Below the pieces are notes generated by a model, which was given only the letters and a program-made list of their open reading frames with translations, had not been told where the DNA came from and searched no databases. From assembly GCA_029098205.1 (NCBI GenBank), contig JAQXNW010000160.1, positions 1-36,718 on the forward strand: DNA of 36,718 nucleotides, given 5' to 3'. This DNA is from Eubacteriales bacterium (GTDB lineage Bacteria; Bacillota; Clostridia; Peptostreptococcales; Anaerovoracaceae). Shown here piece after piece: positions 27,076 to 36,718 of this stretch (positions are counted from its first letter, which is position 1; each line of letters begins with the position of its first letter). Made by a program: the position numbers and the translations under genes.

Positions 27076-28093
27076 TGAAATCGATCCTCCATTCTTCAAC
27101 TATATTTCCATTCTTGTCGCAATACCCTTCAACGAGCGGCGCATCCTCCGGAACCAGCACCGCTTTCATCGCGCAGATCGCGGTTTCCAGCTCTGAAACA
27201 TCCGGCTCCCTGGTCGTCATCTTCTGAAGAAGAAGTCCCGGAATACTGAGCGCCACAACGAATTTATTATCCGATCTCCCGGCCCACCGGAGAAGCTCGT
27301 AGGAAAGACCGGCGACCACCGGCATCAGAAGCACCCGGGAAAGAACACGAACCAGAAGATTCGGCCACCCCAGAAGCGAAAATACAAGCAGGCTCACGAC
27401 CATGACAAACATCAGGAAGCTGGTTCCGCAGCGGGGATGAAGCCGATAGAAATTCCGTGCGTTTTCCGGTGTCAGATCCAGTCCGTTCTCGAAGCAGTGA
27501 ATGGTCTTATGCTCCGCGCCGTGATATTCAAAAACTCTTTGAATATCTTCCATTTTTGAAATTACCCCGATGTACCCGAGGAAGAGGGCGAGCCGGAGGA
27601 CGCCTTCCAAAAGATTCAGTACTATGTGACTCCCGATGAACCGCCGGAGAAATCCGACCAAGGCTGTCGGAAGCAGTACAAAGCCAACCAAGGTGAAAAT
27701 CACGGCGATCACGACCGAAAGCAGTACCGCGGCATCCCAGGCTTTCTCTTTTCCGATTTTCTTCTCCAGCCATGTTTCTTCCTCCGGTTCCTCTTCTCCC
27801 GGAGAGTCCGCGCCGAGCGCCTCCTGCGCATCGGCGGAAAATGTCAGGATTTTCATTCCCGAAACCAGGGATCCGAAAAACGAAACAACGCCGCGGATCA
27901 AAGGAAGCTTGGAAATTTTTCCTGCCTTCCTGTTTTTTATTGTCTTTAGATAGAGCCGTCCGTCCGGAGCTCTGAGAGCGGCCGCTGTCCGGTCCGGGCC
28001 GCGCATCATCACGCCCTCGATCAGAGCCTGCCCTCCGATCGAAGTCGGGCAGGCGTCTTTCAAAAATATCTTGCTGAAATCAATGCCCTTCAT
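26996..28093 (-). CDS. DUF1385-family membrane protein
   Basis: SIGGQALIEGVMMRGPDRTAAALRAPDG, EYHGAEHKTIHCFENG, HPRCGTSFLMFVM. Confidence 0.92.
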   Translation of the reverse strand: MKGIDFSKIFLKDACPTSIGGQALIEGVMMRGPDRTAAALRAPDGRLYLKTIKNRKAGKISKLPLIRGVVSFFGSLVSGMKILTFSADAQEALGADSPGEEEPEEETWLEKKIGKEKAWDAAVLLSVVIAVIFTLVGFVLLPTALVGFLRRFIGSHIVLNLLEGVLRLALFLGYIGVISKMEDIQRVFEYHGAEHKTIHCFENGLDLTPENARNFYRLHPRCGTSFLMFVMVVSLLVFSLLGWPNLLVRVLSRVLLMPVVAGLSYELLRWAGRSDNKFVVALSIPGLLLQKMTTREPDVSELETAICAMKAVLVPEDAPLVEGYCDKNGNIVEEWRIDFNEHESEGASRAGREAASEMRNSGCGE

Positions 28094-28114
28094 ATTCTCG
28101 CAGAATGCCCTTTC

Positions 28115-29683
28115 TTAGCCGTTCCTACGCCTGTCCGCGATGCCCGGACTCAGAACCTTGCGTATGATCTCCACAAAATCGGCATTCGTCCGGGTATGCG
28201 CCAGATTATCGATCACTTCTTCTGATACCTCCTGTGCAGGCTTTGACGCCATCGCGCGGCGGACCAGCCAGATCGCTTCCAGCTCCTCCTGAGATAGAAG
28301 CTTTTCTTCGCGTCTTGTCCCCGATTTGTAAATATCCATCGCCGGGAAAATCCTCCGTTCGGACATCTTCCTGTCGAGATGAAGCTCCATATTGCCGGTG
28401 CCCTTGAACTCTTCAAAAATCACATCATCCATCCGGCTTCCGGTATCTACAAGCGCAGTCGCTAAGATCGTCAGGCTTCCTCCGTTTTCGATATTTCTTG
28501 CGGCGCCGAAAAATCGTTTCGGCCCGTAAAAAGCCCCCGGATCAATTCCGCCGGAAAGCGTTCTTCCCGATGCCGGAACAACCAGGTTATAGGCGCGGGT
28601 AAGCCGGGTCAGACTGTCCAGAAGAATCACGACGTCTTCGCCCTCTTCCACCAGGCGCTTTGCTCTGGCCAGCGTCATCTCCGCCGCCTTCACATGATGC
28701 TGCGGCATTTCATCGAAGGTCGAATAAATCACCTGCCCGGCACGAAGCGACCGCTGCATATCCGTAACCTCTTCCGGTCTTTCATCAATCAGAAGAACTA
28801 GAAGGGGCATTTCCATATGCTTTGTTTCGATGCTGGCGGCGATATTCTTAAGGAGTGTGGTTTTCCCGGCCTTCGGCGGAGCCACAATCATTCCTCTCTG
28901 GCCTTTCCCGATCGGCGCGATCAAATCAATCAGACGAGTCGAAAGCTCTTTCGGATCCCTTTCCATATCCAGCCGCTCTTCCGGGAAGATCGGCGTCAAA
29001 TTTTCAAATTCCACCCGGTGAACAGCCTCTCCGGGATCCCTCCCGTTCACCGCTTCCACATAAAGAAGCGCGCCGAAGTGCTCACCGGCATTCGGACGGC
29101 GACAGATTCCGGTAATTTCATCCCCGGTGCGGAGCCGGAAACGGCGGATCTGCGCCGGCGATACATAAATATCCCGGTCGCTACTCAGGAAATTCTCAAA
29201 ACGGAGAAATCCAAATCCGCCTTCGGCAATATCCAGAATTCCGGTAAGCTCTGTGCGGTTCTTCGAACTGTGAAGATTCCCTTGCGTTTCTTTCGATCCT
29301 TCCGTATCATCGGTTTCTTCCGATCCTTCGGGCTCTTCGTTTTCTCCCGCTTTTCCGCTTTCTTCCGATTTATCAGCTGCTTTGGTTTCTTCCGCACTTT
29401 CGGGTTCTTCCGCTTTTTCGGTTTTCTGAGGGCCTTCAGCTTCCTCCGGAACCGTTTCGTCCAGCGCAGCTTCCGGAGCCTCTTCCTCAGGCTTTGCCTT
29501 TCTTGTGCGGGGCTTTCGAGCGGTCTTCCTGCGGGCGGTTTTCGTTCCCCGCGAAGTTTCCTTAGAAACATCCGCAGAAGAAGCTGTCTTTCCCCGGGTT
29601 CTTCTGGCCGGCTTCTTTTCCGGTTTGAATTCCGCCGTTTTCCCCTTCTCTCCGTCCTTAGTTTTTTTGGTTTCTTCAGCCAT
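28115..29683 (-). CDS. rho: Transcription termination factor Rho with long charged N-terminal extension
   Basis: [69 protein letters not shown]; start MAEETKK at 29683. Confidence 0.97.
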   Translation of the reverse strand: MAEETKKTKDGEKGKTAEFKPEKKPARRTRGKTASSADVSKETSRGTKTARRKTARKPRTRKAKPEEEAPEAALDETVPEEAEGPQKTEKAEEPESAEETKAADKSEESGKAGENEEPEGSEETDDTEGSKETQGNLHSSKNRTELTGILDIAEGGFGFLRFENFLSSDRDIYVSPAQIRRFRLRTGDEITGICRRPNAGEHFGALLYVEAVNGRDPGEAVHRVEFENLTPIFPEERLDMERDPKELSTRLIDLIAPIGKGQRGMIVAPPKAGKTTLLKNIAASIETKHMEMPLLVLLIDERPEEVTDMQRSLRAGQVIYSTFDEMPQHHVKAAEMTLARAKRLVEEGEDVVILLDSLTRLTRAYNLVVPASGRTLSGGIDPGAFYGPKRFFGAARNIENGGSLTILATALVDTGSRMDDVIFEEFKGTGNMELHLDRKMSERRIFPAMDIYKSGTRREEKLLSQEELEAIWLVRRAMASKPAQEVSEEVIDNLAHTRTNADFVEIIRKVLSPGIADRRRNG

Positions 29684-30032
29684 TACAGGCCATCCTTTCT
29701 TTTTCAATACAATTCGCCGCAGCGCCGAGATCAAGCGGCCCTGGATTTTCAGCCTGTCTCCTTTGAAGACTGAAACCCACTTCCGCTGAAAGACGCGCGG
29801 TAAACGAAGACGGCCCCAGGCAGTTCCCCGCACCCACGCCGGTTTTCATTCCGCGGCAGACAGACCGATATTTATTGTTTTACAGTAACCAATGTGTGAT
29901 TTTCAGAATGAAGACATGACAATAGACAAAAGGAAAAATAAGAGGCTCTTAAAAGAACGGAATGCAAAAGGGAGCCCGGCACGGGTCCAGGCACAGGACC
30001 GGGCCGCAGGCGCTCTGACGCTTTTCAAAAGG

Positions 30033-30515
30033 TCAGAATGTCAGCCGCATCTGATACCAGGTCACGCCGCCGTGAACGGATTCAGATACGCCTTCATTTA
30101 CAAATCCGAACTTCGCATAGTAGTGGATCAGCTTGTCCTTGCAGGTAAGCACAAGTCCCTTCCGATGGTCTTTCCGGGCGTCTTCAATCGCTCTCCGGAT
30201 GAGCTTTCCCGCATAACCATGACAGCGGTATTCCGGAATCGTATTGACCCCGAATATCATCTGCCAGCTGCCATTCTCATCATGGAGCTCCGCTTTCGCA
30301 TACATTTCGTCAGTCAGATCCTTTTCATCCGTGCAGAATCCATCGACAAATCCGACCAGTTTTTCTCCGTCAAGCAGAAGCCAGAAATGATTTCCGTAGT
30401 ATTTCAGGCGGCTTCGTATTTCCTCCGCAGTTGCCGCTTCCGCAGCCGGAAAGCACTCCGCTTCCACACCTGCGCAGCGTTCCGCGTCTTCAACAGTTCC
30501 GTTACGAATTTCCAA
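30033..30515 (-). CDS. GNAT-family N-acetyltransferase
   Basis: MEIRNGTVEDAERCAGVEAECF..., VNTIPEYRCHGYAGKLIRRAIEDARKDHRKGLVLTCKDKLIHYYAKFGFVNEG. Confidence 0.88.
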   Translation of the reverse strand: MEIRNGTVEDAERCAGVEAECFPAAEAATAEEIRSRLKYYGNHFWLLLDGEKLVGFVDGFCTDEKDLTDEMYAKAELHDENGSWQMIFGVNTIPEYRCHGYAGKLIRRAIEDARKDHRKGLVLTCKDKLIHYYAKFGFVNEGVSESVHGGVTWYQMRLTF

Positions 30516-30606
30516 AAGAATGCTCCTTTCCTGTTTCTCCGGGCGAAATCTCTAAAACCTCTCCCCCCCCGGCACATATTATGAATACCGGCCCGGTTCC
30601 TCGGCT

Positions 30607-31956
30607 TTATTTATCTTCTTCATTTTCTTTATTTTTCTTCTCGTTCATCTTACGCTCCCAGTCACGCTCATACGCCTCCAGAACCCGCTGGCTGTTCTCA
30701 TGCGCCTCTTTCGAAGGATGAATCTCCAGCTCATCCGCGCGAAGCTTCGAAAATACGATTTTCTGGCTTCCATACAGGCTGTCGTACGCGGATGCGATGA
30801 AAGAAATGACGCATCCTGCCGCAAAATAGAGAATTCCTCCGCCGCCGAATACTTCAAGCGCCAAGAAAATGGAAGCGATGATACTGTTCGTAGCCCCCGC
30901 AAACATCGCGGCAAGACCGACCGCCGCGGCAAAGGTCGCCGGAAGTCCTAAAATCGGACCGAAAGCGCAGCCGAATACAGCACCGATAAAGAACGTCGGC
31001 ACAATTTCACCGCCTTTGAACCCTGCTTCCAGCGTAACGGCCGTAAACAGTATTTTCAAAAGGAACGCGAAATAAGAAGCCTTTCCCTCTTCCAGCGCGC
31101 GCTGAATCACATCGGTACCCGCGCCGTTATAATCTCTCGTTCCCACGGCAAGCGTCAGCCCTACAATCAGAAGCCCGCCGACGGCAGCCCGAAGATAAGG
31201 ATTTTTCAGATATTTTTGATATACCTTCGCGGTAAAATGAAGAGTTTTTACAAAAAGAGTAGAGACCAGTCCCGCCAAAGCCGCAAGAACGATGACACGA
31301 AGAAGCGTAGACGGACTGAAAGCGGGGATCGTGACAAAGAAACAAAACGGATGCATTCCCAGTCTCAGCGAGACCACAAACGCGATCATCGACGCCGTAA
31401 GGCTAGGGAAAATCGCCGCCGTATAGATTCTTCCGACATCGACAAACATCGCCACGAACATGGTTGCTGTAAGCGGCGTTCCGAAGAGAGCAGTAAAAAA
31501 TGCGGACATACCGCACATCGTCACAATCCGCATCGTCTGATCGTCAAAATGGAACAGATGCGTTCCAATCCGGTTCGCGATCACGCCGCCGATCTGAAGA
31601 GCCGCTCCTTCTCTTCCCGCGGAGCCGCCAAACAGATGGGTGATGAGCGTTCCCAGGAAAATCGCTGGAAGAAGACGAAATGGAAGCTCGTCTCCTTCTC
31701 TCGCCGCATCAATAACCGCATCGGTTCCCATATTCCCAAGACCGAACTTACGGTACATCCAGACGATGACGGGACCCGCCGCTGGAAGAATAAAAAGAAG
31801 CCAGGAATATTCGGTCCGAAGCGCAGTCGCTTCGCTGACTCCTAAATAAAACACGGCTCCGACTGCACCGCAGCAGACGCCGATCACAGCAGCGACCAGA
31901 AGCCACTGCAGAATGTATCGTAAGTAAAGAAATACAAACCGAAGCGTATATTTCAA
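30607..31956 (-). CDS. ClC-family chloride channel/transporter
   Basis: FGGSAGREGAALQIGGVIANRI, GFKGGEIVPTFFIGAVFGCAFG, many TM segments. Confidence 0.92.
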   Translation of the reverse strand: MKYTLRFVFLYLRYILQWLLVAAVIGVCCGAVGAVFYLGVSEATALRTEYSWLLFILPAAGPVIVWMYRKFGLGNMGTDAVIDAAREGDELPFRLLPAIFLGTLITHLFGGSAGREGAALQIGGVIANRIGTHLFHFDDQTMRIVTMCGMSAFFTALFGTPLTATMFVAMFVDVGRIYTAAIFPSLTASMIAFVVSLRLGMHPFCFFVTIPAFSPSTLLRVIVLAALAGLVSTLFVKTLHFTAKVYQKYLKNPYLRAAVGGLLIVGLTLAVGTRDYNGAGTDVIQRALEEGKASYFAFLLKILFTAVTLEAGFKGGEIVPTFFIGAVFGCAFGPILGLPATFAAAVGLAAMFAGATNSIIASIFLALEVFGGGGILYFAAGCVISFIASAYDSLYGSQKIVFSKLRADELEIHPSKEAHENSQRVLEAYERDWERKMNEKKNKENEEDK

Positions 31957-31971
31957 AATCGAATCTCCTTA

Positions 31972-32436
31972 TTACTGCCCTCCCGCGTCCTGCGGATTTT
32001 CGCAGACCTCGATTTCCAGAGCGTTCCGCCCTTCAGCAAGTCCCTCGATGCTTAAATCATAATCTATGGAAATAAAACCGGTCCCTTTTTCTGAAAGATC
32101 ATTTCGGACGCCGTTCGTCATAACTTCCATCGCGAAGGAACCATACGGCGTATCATACTGGCTGGTCAGGCGCTTCCCCTTCCGGAATTCCATCCCGGTA
32201 TCGTATCCCGCATCTTTCCCGTACCGCTTCATACGAATCGAGTCTCCGTCCAGCCGGATCGTCGTCGTACATCCCGGGAACCCGGAAAGCTCCGAATCCT
32301 CGTAAACCAAATATGTCGCGCCGTTCCTCCGGTAGAGACGGCCGTTCGTCACAAATTCAACGTTTCCCTCGGATTCTTCTCCGATAAACTGCTTCCCTTT
32401 TATTTTAAGAATGATGTCTTTCGTATCCATAAGCAA
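31972..32436 (-). CDS. DUF1934 (YwiB-like) protein
   Basis: DIILKIKGKQ...DSELSGFPGCTTTIRLDGDSIRMKRYG...FRKGKRLTSQYDTPYGSFAMEVMT...ISIDYDLSIEG. Confidence 0.82.
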   Translation of the reverse strand: MLMDTKDIILKIKGKQFIGEESEGNVEFVTNGRLYRRNGATYLVYEDSELSGFPGCTTTIRLDGDSIRMKRYGKDAGYDTGMEFRKGKRLTSQYDTPYGSFAMEVMTNGVRNDLSEKGTGFISIDYDLSIEGLAEGRNALEIEVCENPQDAGGQ

Positions 32437-33424
32437 TAATCTTCTCCAGAAGCTCCGTGAAGGGCACGCCCTCTTTTTCCCAAAGCGTCGGGAACATGCT
32501 GTATTTCGTAAAACCGGGGATCGTATTTACTTCATTCACATAAACTTTTCCGGTATCCCGATCCACCATAAAGTCAACCCGGGAGAATCCCGCGAGGTCC
32601 AGTGCCTTAAACGTTTTGACCGCGATTTTCCGGATTTCTTCCCGGAGCGCGCCGTCCACCTCCGCCGGAACCGTGATCACTGTCTTCGCATCATCCGAGT
32701 ATTTCGCGTCATAATCGTAGAATTCGTGCGCTGCTTCAATTTCGCCGACACCTGCCGCAATCGGATCGTCGTTTCCGATGACGCCGGTCTCGATTTCCCG
32801 TGCGTTCACACCGACTTCCACGATCAGCCTGCGGTCGAACTTCGCCGCTTCACGAAGCCCCGCGAGGAGTTCCTCATGATCATGCACTTTCGAAATGCCG
32901 ACGCTGGATCCCGCATTCGCTGGTTTTACAAACATCGGGTACGGAAGCTTCTCCTCACAGCGTGCCGCTTCCTTCTCAATATCGTTTTCTACATCCCGGG
33001 TAAGAACGAGGACAAAGTCGCAGGTCGGAATTCCCGATGCCTCGAATACCATCTTCGCAGCGACTTTATCCATCGCAAGCGAAGAACCGAGAACGCCGGG
33101 CCCCGCATACGGCATATCCCGCATTTCGAACAGTCCCTGAATCGTTCCGTCCTCTCCATGCGCTCCATGAAGAATCGGAAGTGCAAAATCGATTTTCGAA
33201 AGCGCGTCATCAATGGAAACCTCTTCCGCCGTTATCTCCCAACTGCCGTCTTCCATCTCCTCCGGCGTGCCGTCGAAAATCTTCCAGATCCCGTCCTTCG
33301 TGATTCCAATACGGACAATCTGGTGTTTCTTCTTATCGATTGCGCGGTATACCGCAGCCGCAGAAACTCTGGAAACCTCATGCTCTGTCGATTTTCCGCC
33401 GAAAAATATTCCTATTGTATCCAT
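32405..33424 (-). CDS. ddl: D-alanine--D-alanine ligase
   Basis: MDTIGIFFGGKSTEHEVSRVSAAAVY, HGAHGEDGTIQGLFEM, VKPANAGSSVGISK, NEVNTIPGFTKYSMFP. Confidence 0.96.
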   Translation of the reverse strand: MDTIGIFFGGKSTEHEVSRVSAAAVYRAIDKKKHQIVRIGITKDGIWKIFDGTPEEMEDGSWEITAEEVSIDDALSKIDFALPILHGAHGEDGTIQGLFEMRDMPYAGPGVLGSSLAMDKVAAKMVFEASGIPTCDFVLVLTRDVENDIEKEAARCEEKLPYPMFVKPANAGSSVGISKVHDHEELLAGLREAAKFDRRLIVEVGVNAREIETGVIGNDDPIAAGVGEIEAAHEFYDYDAKYSDDAKTVITVPAEVDGALREEIRKIAVKTFKALDLAGFSRVDFMVDRDTGKVYVNEVNTIPGFTKYSMFPTLWEKEGVPFTELLEKIIAYGYERHHS

Positions 33425-33650
33425 ATCCTTTTCCTTCTTCCCGGATTGATTCATAAGTTTGCTCTGTGAAATCATTCCTCCAAAGCGTCATTTCGTGTGA
33501 AAGTTATTTTACCATAAAATTGACTCTTTAGACACAGAAAAACCATATTTCACGTCTATAATCAAGGACAACGAACGGAGCGGATATGCGCGCCCGAACC
33601 CGGACGGCCGGAAGTGCGCCGCCTCATCCGTAAAACACCAAGAAGCGAGG

Positions 33651-35438
33651 ATGCATATGGATTACAAAAGCGAAAACGAAGAACGCAGACAGACATATCG
33701 TGAATACCCGGAAACTCCGGAAACAAGCAATTCTGAGACTTCCGGGGAATATTACCGAACTAGCGGGCCTTCCGGAGAATATTCCCGGACAAATGAAGGA
33801 AATTACCAGACCAATGCGGCGGACTCTTTCTACACAAGAGCGGATCACTCGGACTCTGTAAATGCAGGCTCCGTTTATACAGACCCGAATTCCCCGGCCG
33901 CGGAGAGCAGCCGAAACGCCTCTGTGTCTAAGGCTTCTGAAAGCTTTTACAGCTATACAGCCGGCGGTGCATCGAGCGCGACCGATTCTGAAACTTCCTT
34001 CGATTCGTCCTCGGATTACACCGAATCCTCGAACGGAACGCCTTACGGATTTTCAAGCAGCACCGAAAACAGTTCCGGCGCCGGCAGCGGTTTCGTAGAA
34101 TCCGGCAGGTCCGAAGGATACAGCGGTTCCGGGTGGAGCGGCGGTTTCGGAGTGGACGGCGGCTCCGGAGGATTCAGCGGAAATGGAGGGAACGGCGGCT
34201 CCGGAGGCGGAAATTATACATATTACAACGCCGGAGATCCCGGAAACTATAACGGGGGCGGCTCCTCCGGACGCGCAGCGAAAAAGCCGAAAAAGATGCT
34301 GAACATCACGCGGAGAGCCTTTGTCCTGATTCTGATCTTATGCATGCTGATCACATCCGGCGCGACATTCGGCGGATTCGCGATCTACAATCACTACTTT
34401 AACAACGGCGGAAATACGACCTACACGCTCGCAAGCTCAAAAGAGACTTTGTCTTACGAAAGCATTATTAAAATGAATGAGAATTCGGTTGTTTCCATTA
34501 CTACCGAATCGGTTTCAACGGATTCCTGGGCGCAGAATTACGTCACGCAGGGAGCCGGATCCGGCATCGTGATCAAAAAGAACGGCTACATTATGACCTG
34601 CGCGCATGTTGTATCCGGTGCGTCAAAAATCACGGTCACGCTCGCAAATGAAAAAACCTTCAATGCGACGCTGGTCGGCATCAATTCGAGCCAGGATATC
34701 GCGGTCCTTAAGATCAGCGCAAGCAATCTTGATCCGGTCACCTTCGGGGACAGCGATAAGCTCGCCGTCGGCGATCAGGTCGTCGCAATCGGAAATCCGC
34801 TGGGCGAGCTGAGCGGCACAGCGACAACCGGCATTATCAGCGCATTGGAGCGGAAGCTTACGATTGATGATAAGACTTTGTCCCTGCTTCAGACCGACGC
34901 GTCCATCAACCCCGGAAACTCCGGCGGAGCATTATTCAACGCGCAGGGGGAGCTCATCGGCGTCGTTGTCGCGAAATCGACAGGTTCCGATGTGGAAGGT
35001 CTCGGATTCGCGATTCCTGTAAACACAGCAAAATCCGTTGCGGAGGATCTGATTAAAAACGGCAGTCCAGTCGGAGAGGAATCCGAAAGCTCCAGCTCTG
35101 CCTCCGGAAGCACGGACCAGGGTAACACCGACCGGGGCAGAACACAGGAGTCGGATCACGGAAAAATCGGCATTACCGTCTCTGACGTTACATCCGATGA
35201 AGCAGAGTCATCGGGCCTTACCGAAGGCGCCGGTCTTTACATCATACAGGTGACTTCCTCCTCTGCGAAGAGCGCCGGACTTCAGGCGGGCGATAAAATT
35301 GTCGCATGCGGAAGCAAGGCTGTAAACAGCTACGAAGAGCTGCAGAGCGCGCTTTCCGGCAAGAATGCCGGGACAAAGATCACTCTGACGATTCAGAGAA
35401 ACGGCTCTCAGAAAACCGTGCACGTCACGCTGCAGTAG
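33651..35438 (+). CDS. HtrA/DegP-like S1C serine protease with C-terminal PDZ and long low-complexity N-terminus
   Basis: TM segment AFVLILILCMLITSGATFGGFAIY; catalytic MTCAHVVSGA, SSQDIAVLKI, DASINPGNSGGALFN; PDZ SGLTEGAGLYIIQVTSSSAKSAGLQAGDKIV. Confidence 0.94.
   Translation: MHMDYKSENEERRQTYREYPETPETSNSETSGEYYRTSGPSGEYSRTNEGNYQTNAADSFYTRADHSDSVNAGSVYTDPNSPAAESSRNASVSKASESFYSYTAGGASSATDSETSFDSSSDYTESSNGTPYGFSSSTENSSGAGSGFVESGRSEGYSGSGWSGGFGVDGGSGGFSGNGGNGGSGGGNYTYYNAGDPGNYNGGGSSGRAAKKPKKMLNITRRAFVLILILCMLITSGATFGGFAIYNHYFNNGGNTTYTLASSKETLSYESIIKMNENSVVSITTESVSTDSWAQNYVTQGAGSGIVIKKNGYIMTCAHVVSGASKITVTLANEKTFNATLVGINSSQDIAVLKISASNLDPVTFGDSDKLAVGDQVVAIGNPLGELSGTATTGIISALERKLTIDDKTLSLLQTDASINPGNSGGALFNAQGELIGVVVAKSTGSDVEGLGFAIPVNTAKSVAEDLIKNGSPVGEESESSSSASGSTDQGNTDRGRTQESDHGKIGITVSDVTSDEAESSGLTEGAGLYIIQVTSSSAKSAGLQAGDKIVACGSKAVNSYEELQSALSGKNAGTKITLTIQRNGSQKTVHVTLQ
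34156..34207 (+). repeat. Direct repeat in Gly-rich region of HtrA gene
   Basis: ACGGCGGCTCCGGAGG at 34156-34171 and 34192-34207 (36-nt period). Confidence 0.8.
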
Positions 35439-35528
35439 CGGCATCGCACCGATTCCAGAAAACCCGGAATTGATCGGTTTTTTATAGATAAAATTCGGAT
35501 TTTTATAAATCTGATTTCGAAAAAGGCG

Positions 35529-35558
35529 AAAAAAGCAGACCTTCCGGTCTGCTTTTTT
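35529..35558. terminator. Bidirectional terminator between htrA-like gene and GntR gene
   Basis: AAAAAGCAGACC-TTCC-GGTCTGCTTTTTT. Confidence 0.85.
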
Positions 35559-35609
35559 AATCGTCTTTTCAATACTTCAATGTTCCTAAGCGTTCTGATC
35601 CGCCGTCAG

Positions 35610-36314
35610 CTATTTCACCCTGGCCGGCGCTCCTATACGATTCGCGTCGCCTTCCGAATCGTCGTTCTCGCCGACTTCCTCACGGATCGAATTCTTAAGA
35701 TGCGCGACATGATAGTTCGCAGCCATGTACGCCATATCCGCATCTCCGCTCTTCAGCGCTTTAATGATCGTCCGGTGCTCATCCGGCATGCTCGTGTAGC
35801 GGCTCGGCTTCTCATAATACAAATACCGGAAGCGGAGCGTCAGCTCCTGTACTTTCTCATACAGACTCATCAGCGTCTTGTTTCCACTGTATTTAATGAT
35901 ATGCCGGTGGAAATTCGCGTCCTTCTCGATCATTACGTCGATATTGCCCTCATTCACGGCAACCTCGTAATCGTCAATCATCCGCTCCAGCTCTTCAATT
36001 TCATCCGACGTCACAACCTTCGCCGCAATGGAAGAAGCCAGCGCCTCAAGGTTCTCACGAACGATCAAAGTATCATTGATATCCTTCGCGGAAATTTCCG
36101 CCGCGTACGCTCCCTTTCTGGGCTCGATAATCACCAGTCCATCTTTCGCAAGCTTCCGGATCGCCTCGCGCACCGGAGTCCGGCTTACGCCAAGTTCCTC
36201 CGCCAGCGACACTTCCATCATTCTTGTTCCCGGGGTGATTTTTCCTTCCAGGATCTGCATCTTCAGCTGTTCGTACACCACTTCTCTAAGCGGCTTGTGA
36301 CTCATATCCAACAA
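35610..36314 (-). CDS. GntR-family (FadR subfamily) transcriptional regulator
   Basis: LREVVYEQLKMQILEGKITPGTRMMEVSLAEELGVSRTPVREAIRKLAKDGLV; FCD-like C-terminal domain. Confidence 0.93.
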   Translation of the reverse strand: MLDMSHKPLREVVYEQLKMQILEGKITPGTRMMEVSLAEELGVSRTPVREAIRKLAKDGLVIIEPRKGAYAAEISAKDINDTLIVRENLEALASSIAAKVVTSDEIEELERMIDDYEVAVNEGNIDVMIEKDANFHRHIIKYSGNKTLMSLYEKVQELTLRFRYLYYEKPSRYTSMPDEHRTIIKALKSGDADMAYMAANYHVAHLKNSIREEVGENDDSEGDANRIGAPARVK

Positions 36315-36410
36315 AGCTCTTCCTCCAAATCTTACGAAATAATCGGAGCTGTCACGAGATTCCCCGCAAGTTTACCCAAGTAAAAACAAAAGCCAGAAAG
36401 AATCCAGAAA

Positions 36411-36718
36411 TCACGCCATCGTTTCCGTCCAATACGCCTCGTATCCGTCGTCCTTCAAAATCTCCGACGCGCGCTCCGCGTCAGAAACGGACCGGAAAAT
36501 CGTAAAAACGGTCGGACCGCTCCCGCTCATCAACGTCCACTCTCCACCGAGATTCTGCATCTTCTTTTTCAAAAGTGCCGTCTCCGGGTAATGCGCCAGC
36601 GTATAGTTTTCCAGCACATTAATACAATTATGATACAACATCATTGTATCATTTTCAAGACAATTTGCCAGTTTCCCGTTATCCGGACGCTGAAGAATCT
36701 GAATATCGTCTATTCCGC
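36411..36718 (-). CDS. ispE: 4-diphosphocytidyl-2-C-methyl-D-erythritol kinase (C-terminal part; runs off window end)
   Basis: Frame open past 36644 to the window edge: GIDDIQILQRPDNGKLANCLENDTMMLYHNCINVLENYT...GGEWTLMSGSGPTVFTIF (GHMP C-terminal motif). Confidence 0.85.
   Translation of the reverse strand, partial: GIDDIQILQRPDNGKLANCLENDTMMLYHNCINVLENYTLAHYPETALLKKKMQNLGGEWTLMSGSGPTVFTIFRSVSDAERASEILKDDGYEAYWTETMA

Noticed and set aside
28817-29773. 318-aa Phe/Arg-rich plus-strand ORF
   Set aside because: Antisense of the Rho disordered region; repetitive FFRSFGFF pattern simply mirrors GAA/AAG-rich Rho codons.
32411-33469. 352-aa plus-strand ORF opposite ddl
   Set aside because: Shadow ORF; ddl is unmistakable on minus.
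1-36718. CRISPR arrays, rRNA genes, insertion sequences
   Set aside because: No regularly spaced repeats, rRNA-like sequence, transposase or integrase was recognised.

Overview
36.7 kb of a Clostridia/Lachnospiraceae-like Firmicutes chromosome (lineage inferred from gene content and protein style only). Most of it is core housekeeping on the minus strand: ilvB (partial), a three-gene CoA-dehydratase activase-type operon, a histidine kinase/response regulator/HAD operon, rplM-rpsI, a TetR/P-type ATPase operon, tyrS, upp, rpiB, tsaC, prfA, an MBL hydrolase, rpmE, prmC, DUF1385, rho, a ClC channel, DUF1934, ddl, a GntR regulator and ispE (partial). Plus-strand genes are a flavodoxin, a small membrane protein, a conserved hypothetical, a 3'-5' exonuclease and an HtrA protease. 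A clearly AT-richer accessory island (~12.7-15.4 kb) lies between the DUF4230 gene and rpsI. It holds an XRE regulator, a broken ImmA-type metallopeptidase, a stand-alone EndoU-like toxin coupled to a probable immunity gene, and a truncated DUF4417 gene. The island's non-coding DNA has unusual structure: a perfect 19-bp palindrome whose half-site recurs at the XRE promoter, an isolated plus-strand terminator suggesting a small RNA, and a long inverted repeat. Four genes have broken frames: the activase ATPase (in-frame TAA), the exonuclease (+1 frameshift), ImmA (two repeat-associated frameshifts) and tyrS (in-frame TGA in a normally essential gene). These could be sequencing errors, pseudogenization or recoding, and sequence alone cannot decide. 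All family names come from motif recognition; no database search was run.
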